A DNA stretch of 53,164 bases, from contig DIUV01000047.1 of assembly GCA_002423155.1 (NCBI GenBank), positions 1-53,164 on the forward strand, given 5' to 3'. The translations under genes were made by a program, and so were the position numbers. Of this stretch, positions 25,557 to 33,509 are shown in pieces (within the stretch, counting starts at the first letter, position 1; each line of letters starts with the position of its first letter). Origin of the DNA: Alphaproteobacteria bacterium UBA6149. Its GTDB lineage: Bacteria > Pseudomonadota > Alphaproteobacteria > Rickettsiales > UBA998. The notes under the pieces were generated by a model that had not been told where the DNA came from, made no database searches, and saw only the letters and a program-made list of their open reading frames with translations.

Positions 25557-26123
25557 GTGAAAATACTACTGATTGATAATTATGATAGTTTTACCTACAA
25601 TTTGGTGCATTATTTTGCCGAATTAGGGGCAGAAGTAGAGGTGGTACGTAACGATGCAACCAACATCGCGGAAATATTAAGCCAAAAACCAGATGGAATC
25701 GTCATCTCTCCCGGACCGGGGGAACCGAAAGATGCGGGTATTTGTCCGCAAATCATTCGAGAAATTGGCGGTAAAATTCCTATTTTTGGCGTATGTTTAG
25801 GACATCAGGCAATTGGTGAGGTTTTTGGCGGAAAAGTTAGCCGCACGGCGCCTTTGCATGGCAAAACCAGTTTGATATATAACGATAATAAAGGGGTCTT
25901 TGCAGGGCTACCCTCCCCCTTCACCGCCACTCGCTATCATTCTTTAGTGGTAGAGCGCGATAATCTGCCCGATTGCTTAGAAATCACTGCATGGACAAAA
26001 GATGGGCTGATTATGGGCTTACAACATAAGGAATATGCCATCCATGGCGTACAATTCCACCCCGAAAGTATTGCAACCGAGCATGGGCATCAATTATTGG
26101 GCAATTTTTTAAAAATACTATAA
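25557..26123 (+). CDS. trpG: Anthranilate synthase component II (glutamine amidotransferase)
   Basis: TrpG releases ammonia from glutamine and passes it to TrpE (encoded at 1608). The 188-residue class I amidotransferase starts MKILLIDNYDSFTYNLV from a GTG codon. It has the oxyanion-strand PGPGEP, the nucleophile elbow GVCLGHQAIGE (Cys80) and the catalytic His-Glu in VQFHPESI. It heads a tight plus-strand operon with trpD (24-base gap) and trpC. The family also includes pabA; the trpD-trpC neighbours favour trpG, although one protein may serve both pathways. Confidence 0.93.
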   Translation: MKILLIDNYDSFTYNLVHYFAELGAEVEVVRNDATNIAEILSQKPDGIVISPGPGEPKDAGICPQIIREIGGKIPIFGVCLGHQAIGEVFGGKVSRTAPLHGKTSLIYNDNKGVFAGLPSPFTATRYHSLVVERDNLPDCLEITAWTKDGLIMGLQHKEYAIHGVQFHPESIATEHGHQLLGNFLKIL

Positions 26124-26147
26124 CTATAAGATTGGGATTCAACTCCA

Positions 26148-27173
26148 ATGGGCGCGAACGAAATTCAAAACATCCTGACTGAACTGGCATTTGGTCGGGA
26201 TTTATCACAAAACATGGCAGAACATGCCTTTCAAATCATCATGAATGGTGGTGCCACTCCTGCACAAATGGGCGCCTTTTTGATGGGATTACGCCAAAAA
26301 GGTGAAACCGTGCAGGAAATAACCGCAGGTGCACAAGTGCTACGCCATAAATCTTTGAGCTTCACCGCACCAAGCGGCACAATTGACACTTGCGGAACTG
26401 GGGGCGATATGCGCCGCACGTTAAATATTTCCACCGCTGCTGCTATTGTTACCGCTGCTGCAGGCGTAAAAGTTGCCAAGCATGGCAATCGCTCGGTCTC
26501 TTCCGCTTCAGGCTCTGCCGATGTTTTGCAGGCTTTGGGCGTGCAAATAACTGCGGATATGGCAACTTCACAACGCGCCTTGGCAGAATGTAACATCTGT
26601 TTTTTGATGGCGCCCCATTATCACGCTGCCATGCGCCATATTGCCCCCGTACGCTTAGAGTTAGGGCTACGCACAGTGTTTAATTTACTTGGACCCTTAG
26701 CGAACCCTGCGCAAGTTAAACGGCAAATATTGGGGGTTTATGGCAAAGAATGGTTAGTTCCGCTGGCACAAGTTTTGCAGAATTTGGGCAGTGAACATGC
26801 ATGGATTGTGCATGGCGGGGACGGGATGGATGAAATAACGACCACAGCAGAAACTTATATTGCGGAATTAAAAAACGGCGAAATTCATGAGTTTATTATC
26901 ACTCCTGAAGAATTTGGCATCAAACGCGCACAAGACGAAGATTTGCGTGGTCAAGACGCGGAATATAATGCCGAAGCATTGGGAAAACTACTAGCTGGCG
27001 AAAAAAATGCTTATCGAGACATTGTTTTACTCAATGCCGCAGCCGCATTAATTGTCGGCGGCAAAGTGGAAGATATGACCACCGGCATAAAAATGGCGGA
27101 AGATATGCTAGATAGCGGCAAAGCACGACACACACTCGCACAGCTCACCATGATAAGCGATGGTAGTTTATGA
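26148..27173 (+). CDS. trpD: Anthranilate phosphoribosyltransferase
   Basis: TrpD couples anthranilate to phosphoribosyl pyrophosphate. The 341-residue protein has the N-terminal helical domain and the phosphate-binding signature DTCGTGGD. KHGNRSVSSASGSADVL, the NLLGPLANPA segment and GGDGMDEITTTAETYIAEL follow, all conserved in the family. Its last codon overlaps the start of trpC (TTATGA), so the two are coupled. Confidence 0.96.
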   Translation: MGANEIQNILTELAFGRDLSQNMAEHAFQIIMNGGATPAQMGAFLMGLRQKGETVQEITAGAQVLRHKSLSFTAPSGTIDTCGTGGDMRRTLNISTAAAIVTAAAGVKVAKHGNRSVSSASGSADVLQALGVQITADMATSQRALAECNICFLMAPHYHAAMRHIAPVRLELGLRTVFNLLGPLANPAQVKRQILGVYGKEWLVPLAQVLQNLGSEHAWIVHGGDGMDEITTTAETYIAELKNGEIHEFIITPEEFGIKRAQDEDLRGQDAEYNAEALGKLLAGEKNAYRDIVLLNAAAALIVGGKVEDMTTGIKMAEDMLDSGKARHTLAQLTMISDGSL

Positions 27174-28039
27174 ATATATTAGACAAAATTTGTGCAGATA
27201 AATTATTACATGTGGCAGCACAAAAGGCAAAAATATCTGAAAATTTATTGATAGAGCAGATAAAACAACAAGCAATTCCACATGATGATATGAGTGGGTT
27301 TTTGGCGAATCTGCAAAAGCGCGTCACCTCGCCCATAAATCAAATTGCCCCCCTAAACCAAATTGCCCCCCTAAACCAAATTGCCCCCCTAAACCAAATT
27401 GGCTTGATTGCTGAAATAAAAAAAGCATCCCCCAGCAAAGGAATTATTCGCGCAGATTTTAATCCGACTATATTAGCGCAAAACTACGAAGCTGGCGGAG
27501 CTACTTGTCTTTCCATCCTAACGGATGTGCCTTACTTCCAAGGCGCGGATGAATATTTATCCGCCGTAAAGCAAGCAACCCGCTTACCTTGTTTGCGCAA
27601 AGATTTTATGGTCGATAATTACCAGATAATTGAATCTCGCGCATTAGGAGCAGATGCCATTTTAATCATCATGGCAGCGCTAGAAATAAAGCAGGCGCAG
27701 GAATTTGCACAAACTGCAAAAGAGTTGGGCATGGATGTGCTGGTAGAAATACATGACGAGGCAGAATTAAATAACGCCTTAGAATATCTACATCCCCAAT
27801 TATTAGGCATCAATAATCGCAATCTAAAAACTTTTGCTATATCTTTGGAAACCACTGAAAAACTCGTGCCCAAGATACCTGATGACATATTAATAGTGTG
27901 CGAAAGTGGCATTTATAGTAATGTAGATATTTTGCGGATGCAAAAAATTGGGGTTAATTGTTTTTTGGTTGGAGAATCTTTAATGCGCCAAGCAAATGTT
28001 ACTCAGGCAACCAAAGAATTATTGGGGATAACAGAATGA
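27170..28039 (+). CDS. trpC: Indole-3-glycerol phosphate synthase with an expanded N-terminal repeat
   Basis: TrpC closes the indole ring of tryptophan. It is a TIM barrel with the first strand LIAEIKKASPSKG, then LTDVPYFQGADEYL, LPCLRKDFMVDNYQI, ALGADAILIIMAALE, VEIHDEAELNNAL, LGINNRNLKTF and CESGIYSNVDI, and all catalytic segments are present. At 289 residues it is about 20 longer than usual. The excess is a tandem repeat of IAPLNQ (three exact 18-bp units, 27341-27394) between the N-terminal helix and the first barrel strand. The trpF and trpBA genes do not follow; instead a DUF599 gene starts at the overlapping ATGA. Confidence 0.95.
   Translation: MNILDKICADKLLHVAAQKAKISENLLIEQIKQQAIPHDDMSGFLANLQKRVTSPINQIAPLNQIAPLNQIAPLNQIGLIAEIKKASPSKGIIRADFNPTILAQNYEAGGATCLSILTDVPYFQGADEYLSAVKQATRLPCLRKDFMVDNYQIIESRALGADAILIIMAALEIKQAQEFAQTAKELGMDVLVEIHDEAELNNALEYLHPQLLGINNRNLKTFAISLETTEKLVPKIPDDILIVCESGIYSNVDILRMQKIGVNCFLVGESLMRQANVTQATKELLGITE
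27341..27401. repeat. In-frame 18-bp tandem repeat in trpC
   Basis: Three exact copies of CAAATTGCCCCCCTAAAC (27341-27358, 27359-27376, 27377-27394) are followed by a partial fourth (CAAATTG). Each contains a run of six C bases. The unit length is a multiple of three, so copy-number change would lengthen or shorten the linker without a frameshift, whereas a change in the C-run would break trpC. Confidence 0.95.
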
Positions 28040-28770
28040 ATGAACATTTTATAATCCAAAACCAGCCCATCCCCACCATAGATATTTTTGCCTTATTCTG
28101 GTTCTTATTCACTTGGTTAGGCTATGGCATCTTCACTTCTGGGCGCAAAAAAAGACGGCGGATATTATTTTCCTTAGTAAATGATCATCGCCTATTATGG
28201 ATGCGCCAACTAATGAAACGCGATAATCGCGTATTAGATATGACGGCGATTTCTAATGTGATGCGCAATATTTCTTTCTTTGCTAGTACCAGTATTTTGC
28301 TTGCGCTGGGAATGGCATCTACTTTGGGAGTACGCGACAAAATCATTGAAACCGTAAGCAAACTACCCTTTGCCGATGCGGTTCCACCTTTTTTATGGGA
28401 AATAAAAATATTTTTATTGGTAGTAGTGTTTATCCATACTTTTTTTAAATTCACCTGGTCTTTACGGCTATATAATTATGTCTGCGTATTTGTCGGCGCC
28501 GCACCTGCCCATAATGAGCAATTAGATACCCATGAATTATGGATACAACGCGGCTGGCATTTGATGAATGATGCGGCAAGACATTTCAACCTCGGAATGC
28601 GTGCTTATTATTATGGGGTGGCGGCATTGGCGTGGTTCATTAATGGTTGGTGCTTTTTTATTGCAACTAGCTTAGTAGTAGCAGTACTTTATCGTCGCGA
28701 GTTCCATTCTTCGGTGTACTATATTTTGTCCAACCCCTTACATGATTATGACGGAGCACAAAATGACTGA
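28036..28770 (+). CDS. DUF599 family membrane protein
   Basis: The 244-residue product has four membrane helices (about 17-36, 80-98, 115-137 and 190-222) and the DUF599 features: an N-terminal WFLFTWLGYG, MRQLMKRDNRVLDMTAISNVMRNISFFASTSILL, and a C-terminal NLGMRAYYYGVAALAWFINGW. The family is widespread in Proteobacteria and its function is not known. The true start is the ATG overlapping the trpC stop (ATGA), although the frame is open further upstream. The linkage to trpC suggests co-transcription rather than a shared pathway. Confidence 0.85.
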   Translation: MNEHFIIQNQPIPTIDIFALFWFLFTWLGYGIFTSGRKKRRRILFSLVNDHRLLWMRQLMKRDNRVLDMTAISNVMRNISFFASTSILLALGMASTLGVRDKIIETVSKLPFADAVPPFLWEIKIFLLVVVFIHTFFKFTWSLRLYNYVCVFVGAAPAHNEQLDTHELWIQRGWHLMNDAARHFNLGMRAYYYGVAALAWFINGWCFFIATSLVVAVLYRREFHSSVYYILSNPLHDYDGAQND

Positions 28771-29287
28771 TATTAATGAAGTATGGCAACAGATTAACCA
28801 ACTAGAGAATAAATATATTTTCTGGACCAAAAAAGAAATAAAACATCTACCCGAAATTTTAATTGCTGGGGAAAAAATCCTTGCGCTGACTTCGGGCTTT
28901 TCTAATAGTCATACGGTATTGGCTATTTGCACCAATCGCCGCATGTTGTTTTTAGATAAAGGGATGATCTTTGGCTTGCGCCAATGGCAAATGGCGCTTG
29001 ATAGAATTCAATCCATTGATGGTAACTACGGGCTATTCTTTGGCGGATTACGCGTGTGGGATGGTGCCGCGCCAATGAGCATGAATCTGGTACTTGCCAG
29101 CACGATTGACCCATTTATAAAAACCACCCGCCAAGCCATCGACGATTTCCGCCGCCTGAATTTTCAAGAAACCATAGGCAAACCTGGAACCGATTTAGCT
29201 TCGCAGTTAGAAAGATTAGCGAAATTGTACGATTCTGGGCATCTAACCCAAGAAGAATTTGAAGCACAAAAACAGAAATTATTATAA
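28763..29287 (+). CDS. PH-like domain protein with C-terminal SHOCT motif
   Basis: The 174-residue soluble protein has a bacterial PH-like fold region (about 30-130: ILIAGEKILALTSGF, TNRRMLFLDKGMIFG, LASTIDPFIKTTRQ). It ends in a SHOCT motif (LASQLERLAKLYDSGHLTQEEFEAQKQKLL), a short two-helix oligomerisation module. I prefer the ATG at 28763, with GGAG eight bases upstream. This overlaps the end of the DUF599 gene by eight bases. Its function is unknown. Confidence 0.82.
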   Translation: MTDINEVWQQINQLENKYIFWTKKEIKHLPEILIAGEKILALTSGFSNSHTVLAICTNRRMLFLDKGMIFGLRQWQMALDRIQSIDGNYGLFFGGLRVWDGAAPMSMNLVLASTIDPFIKTTRQAIDDFRRLNFQETIGKPGTDLASQLERLAKLYDSGHLTQEEFEAQKQKLL

Positions 29288-29297
29288 GGCTTGCTGA

Positions 29298-30020
29298 ATG
29301 TTATCCTATCAACATATCTACCACGCCGCCAATTTTGCTGATATTCATAAACATAAATGCTTGGCTAAATGGCTGCAAAATGCAACCCAAACAGGCAAAA
29401 TATGTTATCTGGAAACCCATGCAGGACGCGGATTATATAATCTACTCGCCCCCGAAGCCCTAAAAACGGGTGAGGCACAAGAGGCAAAAAACGAACTAGA
29501 AAATATTAACGAAACCCATATTTTAAAAAAAATAATCCAAGATATTCGCAGGCATTATGGGGAGGATTTTTATCCCGGTTCCGCCTTCATTGCCGCCGCC
29601 TTATTAGGTGAACAAGACGAAATACATTTATGCGAATTACACCCCAAAGAATATGCCGCCCTAGAAGAGAATTTTTTATTCTCGACCAAAAAACCACAGG
29701 TAGATATTTATAAAAAAGATGGATTTAGTGAGATATTAAAACATTTAAGTAAACATAAAACTAATCTGCTCTTTATCGACCCCAGCTATGAAATAAAAAG
29801 CGAATATGAACAAACCGCCAATTTTATTAACACACTACTACAAAAAGATAAAAACCTACAAATAATGGTATGGTATCCGCTACTTAGCAATGAAATACAT
29901 CATAATTTATTAGACAATATCAAACATCCATTTGAAAAAGATGAATATATTTTTGGAGATAAATCAAAATTACGTTCATTAGGTAGTGGTTTAGCTTTAA
30001 TTGGAAATTTTAAAGTATAG
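29298..30020 (+). CDS. rlmJ: 23S rRNA (adenine2030-N6)-methyltransferase
   Basis: RlmJ methylates A2030 of 23S rRNA and is a Rossmann-type methyltransferase. The 240-residue protein opens MLSYQHIYHAANFADIHKH, the family hallmark, and has CYLETHAGRGLYNL as the SAM site and LLFIDPSYEIKSEYE as the catalytic DPxY motif, followed by MVWYPLLS. It is shorter than the E. coli enzyme (about 280) but all motifs are present. It starts 10 bases after the SHOCT gene and closes the trpGDC operon run. Confidence 0.92.
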   Translation: MLSYQHIYHAANFADIHKHKCLAKWLQNATQTGKICYLETHAGRGLYNLLAPEALKTGEAQEAKNELENINETHILKKIIQDIRRHYGEDFYPGSAFIAAALLGEQDEIHLCELHPKEYAALEENFLFSTKKPQVDIYKKDGFSEILKHLSKHKTNLLFIDPSYEIKSEYEQTANFINTLLQKDKNLQIMVWYPLLSNEIHHNLLDNIKHPFEKDEYIFGDKSKLRSLGSGLALIGNFKV

Positions 30021-30060
30021 TGCTTCCCCTTTAAAATCATACCAAATAAGAAGCACTATA
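30016..30060. repeat. Inverted repeat TATAGTGCTTC..GAAGCACTATA after rlmJ
   Basis: An 11-bp exact inverted repeat spans 30016-30026 and 30050-30060. It overlaps the rlmJ stop region. The same TATAGTGCTTC/TATAGTGTTTC word recurs as a direct repeat at 36191-36208 and 36268-36284, so it belongs to a dispersed repeat and is probably not a dedicated terminator (no T-run follows). Confidence 0.6.
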
Positions 30061-30082
30061 TAGATAGGTTTGACGTAAGCAA

Positions 30083-30119
30083 CCCCGCCGCCAATCTTAT
30101 TTAAAAAAAGTGGGTGGCG
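30083..30119. repeat. Dispersed GCCGCC..AAATAAGATT repeat, copy 1
   Basis: The complement reads CGCCACCCACTTTTTTT and then AAATAAGATTGGCGGCGGGG. The segment at 36213-36251 has the same order with small changes (CCCCGCCACCTTTCTTT, AAATAAGATTAGCGGTGGG). Each forms a GC-rich stem with an A/T loop, and each lies beside a TATAGTGCTTC word. This appears to be a small repeat family in the long gap 30021-30290. Confidence 0.5.
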
Positions 30120-30164
30120 TTAGCCCCATATCTTTTTAGAAAAGGTGGGGCGACTGAGTATATT

Positions 30165-30287
30165 TTAAAAATGGTCTTCTATATCCATACATTCATGAAA
30201 AATACGGACAATTTCAATTAAACTTGAATCTATCTCTCGATAAAAAATAATGTGCTTTTGAACTTAATGTTTACGGTATCCGCTGCG
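30165..30287 (-). pseudogene. C-terminal fragment of a ParE/RelE-type toxin gene
   Basis: Translated on the minus strand the frame reads RSGYRKH, a stop codon, then VQKHIIFYREIDSSLIEIV, RIFHECMDIEDHF and a final stop. This matches the conserved C-terminus of ParE-type toxins (GYRKHxVGxHxIFYR..IxIxRILHxxMDxxxH). The first two thirds of the gene and any antitoxin gene are missing, and an internal TAA interrupts the remainder. It abuts the 3' end of hemW. It is clearly a dead remnant of a toxin-antitoxin module. Confidence 0.75.
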
Positions 30288-30290
30288 TAT

Positions 30291-31418
30291 TTAGCTCACT
30301 AAAGTCCGTATCACCCCATCCAACAATAACCAGCTTTTGTCAGTTAATTGATATTTGTCTGCCGTTTCGCGCAATAATCCCTCACGTAATAATAATTCTT
30401 TTCCTGACTGGTTTATTATTTCTGCTACTGCTGCTTTATCTACGCCTTCTTGTAGGCGTAGCCCCATTATCAGGCGTTCTTCGGCGCGTTCTTTTGCGTC
30501 TAATAGGATATTATCTTCTAATCCATGCCCTAAGCGCTCTACTTGTTCTAGCCAGCGTTCGGGAGTTTTTTGGGTGTTGGTTGCCCTCCATTCGTTTTGT
30601 GCATCGCATAATCGACCATGTGCGCCTGCACCGATGCCGATATAGGCTTCGCCGCGCCAATAAAGAAGGTTGTGACGACACTGCGCGCTTGGTTTAGCGT
30701 AATTGGAGATTTCGTAAGCGTATAAGCCTTTATTGGCTAATAATTCACTCGTGGCGTTATAAAGGTCTATCGCTATGTCTTCTTCAGGGAGGGTGAAGAT
30801 TCCTTTTGCGTAATCTTTGGCGAAGCCGGTACCGTTTTCGATGGTGAGTTGATAGAGGGAAAAATGCTCATCGACATAGTTTAGGGCGGCTTTTAGTTCC
30901 GTCTGCCAATCGGATAAAGTTTGTTCGGGACGGGCGTAGATGAGGTCAAACGAATAACGGGGGAAGATTTTTTGGGCGAGTTGGATGGCATTTATGGCTT
31001 CTCGTGCGGAATGTTCGCGCCCCAAAAAACGTAAGGCGTTTTCGTCTAACGACTGAATTCCCAGCGATAAACGGTTGACGCCAGCATTGCGGAAAGCTTG
31101 AAAATTCGCCGCTTCGCTGGAGGTGGGGTTGGCTTCTAGCGTTACTTCTAACTGGTCGGAGATGTTCCACAGGTCAGCGATTTTTTGCAGTAATTTTTCT
31201 ACCAAACTCGGGGGCATGAGTGAGGGGGTTCCGCCACCAAAAAACACACTGACTACTCGCGCATTTTTTGCTGCTAAACTTGCCATATATTCCAGCTCAC
31301 GCAAATAGGCTTGGGCGAAGCGTTGCTCGTCCACGCTTGCGCGTACATGGCTGTTGAAATCACAATAGGGGCATTTTGATTTGCAAAATGGCCAATGGAT
31401 GTAGATGCCGAGATTCAT
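30291..31418 (-). CDS. hemW: Radical SAM haem chaperone HemW
   Basis: HemW (formerly annotated as a coproporphyrinogen oxidase-like protein) is a radical SAM protein that binds haem and helps deliver it to membrane haemoproteins. The 375-residue protein starts MNLGIYIHWPFCKSKCPYCDFNSH, where the Cys cluster binds the iron-sulphur centre. FFGGGTPSLMPP, TLEANPTS, NRLSLGIQSLDENALRFLGR and a C-terminal HemN_C domain (from about 300) follow. In many relatives it follows rdgB, but rdgB is 20 kb away here. Confidence 0.93.
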   Translation of the reverse strand: MNLGIYIHWPFCKSKCPYCDFNSHVRASVDEQRFAQAYLRELEYMASLAAKNARVVSVFFGGGTPSLMPPSLVEKLLQKIADLWNISDQLEVTLEANPTSSEAANFQAFRNAGVNRLSLGIQSLDENALRFLGREHSAREAINAIQLAQKIFPRYSFDLIYARPEQTLSDWQTELKAALNYVDEHFSLYQLTIENGTGFAKDYAKGIFTLPEEDIAIDLYNATSELLANKGLYAYEISNYAKPSAQCRHNLLYWRGEAYIGIGAGAHGRLCDAQNEWRATNTQKTPERWLEQVERLGHGLEDNILLDAKERAEERLIMGLRLQEGVDKAAVAEIINQSGKELLLREGLLRETADKYQLTDKSWLLLDGVIRTLVS

Positions 31419-31466
31419 GTGAATGTTTGTGTGTTGTGAGCAAGGGGCATTAAGCTAGTAATAATA

Positions 31467-31590
31467 TAACTTGTCATCCTCGCCCAACCTTTGTTTTAAA
31501 AAGATGGGCGGGGGAACTCGGGCTACAAATTGGGTCTTTTCTTATGTCCTGAGATCCCCGCACAAGGCGGGGATGACAACCGAGAGTTAA
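31467..31590. repeat. Palindromic intergenic repeat (TTGTCATCC..GGATGACAA)
   Basis: TAACTTGTCATCCTCGCCC near 31467 pairs with GGCGGGGATGACAAC and GAGAGTTA near 31573-31590. The GTCATCC/GTCATTCC word is the same as in the cores at 5165-5266, 34642-34685 and 53115. This is a dispersed palindrome of a type common in many bacterial genomes. It fills most of the gap between the hemW start and the DUF4167 gene, and no gene is seen there. Confidence 0.6.
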
Positions 31591-31645
31591 ATATAAAAAC
31601 ATTTTATTTTGCTAACAATAGTTTTTGGCAATAATTTGCAACTTA

Positions 31646-32575
31646 CTATTCATTAACAACTGGTTGCGCTGAAGATTCCCCTACGTTATCTCCAGCTTCC
31701 ACAGGAGATAACGGGCGGCGGCGTACATAATTGCGTTTTGGTGCTGGCAATACCGCTTCTAATTTTGCGCCATCACTTTGTGCTTCGCTGTTATCAGTAA
31801 TGTTGCTGCGGTTGATGCGCGGAGTGCGAGGCAAATTGCCAGATGCGCGCGGTTCAAGTACGGGCATTTCTGCTGGGGTTGGGGCCTCAAAATGCTGGAC
31901 GATTGGCGCAACATTTTCAGGTTGCGGATTACGCATTTGTGGTTGTGTATTTTCGTGGTTTACTGGTTGTTCTGCACCAGAAGAATTTTCCGTTCCGGCA
32001 TTATTTTCTGCATTTTGGAAGCGCTGGTTATTATGTTGGCGCGGCTGAAAATTGCGTTGTTGACGATGATTATGTTGGCGCGGTTGTTGTTGGTTATTAT
32101 GCTGATTTTGCCCCTGATTTTGCCCCTGATTTTGCCCCTGATTCTGATGGGAATTTTGGTTTTGGTTAGAATTTTCTTCCGCGTTGCCACCCTCATTTTG
32201 CGCATCAACAGATTGATTATCCATTGGTTGTTGTTCGCCGTTATTATTATCAGAATATTGTTTGGCAGCCAGGTCTAAAATGCGCTGATAATGGTCAGCA
32301 TGTTGATAGTAATATTCAGCTAAAACTCTATCGCCACTTAGTTGGGCATCACGCCCCATATTGGTGTATTTTTCGCGGTTAGTTTGCGCGTGTTTACGTA
32401 ACCATGGAGATACGGATTCTTCGCCATCATGACGCGTGCTATTATTTTGTCGTCCGTTATTGTTATTCCGGTTTTGATTATTGCGACCGCTATTATTGCG
32501 GTTCTGATTATTGTTATTTTGGTTATTATTAGTACGCATACCTTGATATTGAGGTCTTCTGCGGATGTTATTCAT
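31646..32575 (-). CDS. DUF4167 family Asn/Gln/Arg-rich protein
   Basis: The 309-residue protein opens MNNIRRRPQYQGMRTNNN and continues with an Asn/Gln/Arg-rich region resembling RNA-binding RGG-like tails. The conserved DUF4167 block is at about 60-105 (DAQLSGDRVLAEYYYQHADHY), followed by a long disordered region with three QNQG repeats. DUF4167 is an alphaproteobacterial family of unknown function that usually lies next to prmC and prfA, as here. The start at 32575 has GAAGGA eight bases upstream. It follows prmC by 32 bases. Confidence 0.85.
   Translation of the reverse strand: MNNIRRRPQYQGMRTNNNQNNNNQNRNNSGRNNQNRNNNNGRQNNSTRHDGEESVSPWLRKHAQTNREKYTNMGRDAQLSGDRVLAEYYYQHADHYQRILDLAAKQYSDNNNGEQQPMDNQSVDAQNEGGNAEENSNQNQNSHQNQGQNQGQNQGQNQHNNQQQPRQHNHRQQRNFQPRQHNNQRFQNAENNAGTENSSGAEQPVNHENTQPQMRNPQPENVAPIVQHFEAPTPAEMPVLEPRASGNLPRTPRINRSNITDNSEAQSDGAKLEAVLPAPKRNYVRRRPLSPVEAGDNVGESSAQPVVNE
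32104..32139. repeat. In-frame 12-bp tandem repeat in the DUF4167 gene
   Basis: Three exact copies of GATTTTGCCCCT encode the repeated QNQG tract in the disordered part of the DUF4167 protein. The unit is a multiple of three, so copy-number change keeps the frame. Confidence 0.92.
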
Positions 32576-32607
32576 ATTTATTCCTTCAAATTTCTTTAAG
32601 CTCAATT

Positions 32608-33495
32608 TTATTTAAGTTCGAATGTTAATGTGCGGATAATACCGCTTAAATCTTGGCGTTGTTCTAGTAAATCTAAACCAGATTCCCCGCCTAATGCTGC
32701 CACCGACTGTTCCTGTCCTTGTCCTATTTCTAAAGCCAGCAATCCGCCTTGCTTTAAGTGTTTTACCGCCTGTGGAATGAGGGTGCGGTAGGCATCTAGC
32801 CCATCTGTTCCCCCTGCCAGCGCGAGAAGTGGATCATATTCTGCCACTTCTGTTGCCAAACCCAGAATATCTCCACTTGGAATATAAGGTGGGTTGCTGA
32901 CGATAATATCAAAATTTTCTGTATTATTTTCTGTATTATTTTCTGTATTATTTTCTGTAGTTAGTTTTTCCGTCCAATTGCTTTGTATAAATTTTATGCG
33001 TGCATTTAAGTGCAAATTTTCTGCATTTTTTTGTGCTATTGCTAGCGCCTCTGCGGATATATCTACGCCAATTCCAGTTGCGTTGTCATATTCGTCTAGC
33101 AGCGATAATAATATGCATCCTGTACCTACGCCTAACTCCAGAATATTTATTTTTTTCTGGCGGTTGGGGCGCTGCTCCAATACAGATTCGATGAGCGTTT
33201 CTGTATCTGGGCGTGGGTCTAAGGTGTTTTTGGTAGTTATAAAATCATGCTTCCAAAAAGCTTTTTTGCCGATAATTTTCGCTACGGGCTCACGCAATAT
33301 TCGTCTTGCTATTAATTCCTCATAATTTTTTGTTTGCGGGGCAGGCACTTGCATTTCTGCATTTAATAAAAGTGCCGTATTATCCATCTGCAAAGCATGT
33401 TGCAAAAGCAACCGAGCCTCCAGTATAGCTGATTCCAAGTTAATTTCTAGTAAATTTTTTTGCCCGAAATATAATAATTCGTTGATTGTACTCAT
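32608..33495 (-). CDS. prmC: Peptide chain release factor N5-glutamine methyltransferase
   Basis: PrmC methylates the Gln of the GGQ motif in release factors; its substrate RF1 is encoded immediately upstream. The 295-residue protein has an N-terminal helical substrate-binding domain (about 1-85), the SAM site LELGVGTGCILLSLL and the catalytic NPPYIPSG. Directly before the NPPY strand is a TENN tandem repeat (32915-32959) that lengthens the linker between IKFIQSNW and FDIIVSNPPY. All catalytic residues remain. Confidence 0.96.
   Translation of the reverse strand: MSTINELLYFGQKNLLEINLESAILEARLLLQHALQMDNTALLLNAEMQVPAPQTKNYEELIARRILREPVAKIIGKKAFWKHDFITTKNTLDPRPDTETLIESVLEQRPNRQKKINILELGVGTGCILLSLLDEYDNATGIGVDISAEALAIAQKNAENLHLNARIKFIQSNWTEKLTTENNTENNTENNTENFDIIVSNPPYIPSGDILGLATEVAEYDPLLALAGGTDGLDAYRTLIPQAVKHLKQGGLLALEIGQGQEQSVAALGGESGLDLLEQRQDLSGIIRTLTFELK
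32915..32959. repeat. In-frame 12-bp tandem repeat in prmC
   Basis: Three exact copies of TTTTCTGTATTA (32915-32926, 32927-32938, 32939-32950) and a partial fourth encode a TENN repeat on the minus strand. It lies in a surface loop just before the catalytic NPPY motif. Confidence 0.95.
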
Positions 33496-33509
33496 CCTAG
33501 TAATAAAAC

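Noticed and set aside
27341..27401. CRISPR-like array in trpC
   Set aside because: The 18-bp units are contiguous with no spacers and are translated in frame, so this is a tandem repeat.
31960..32208. Basic 82-codon minus-strand frame in the DUF4167 gene
   Set aside because: It is a shadow of the Asn/Gln-rich repeats in another frame. The DUF4167 frame is supported by context and conserved block.
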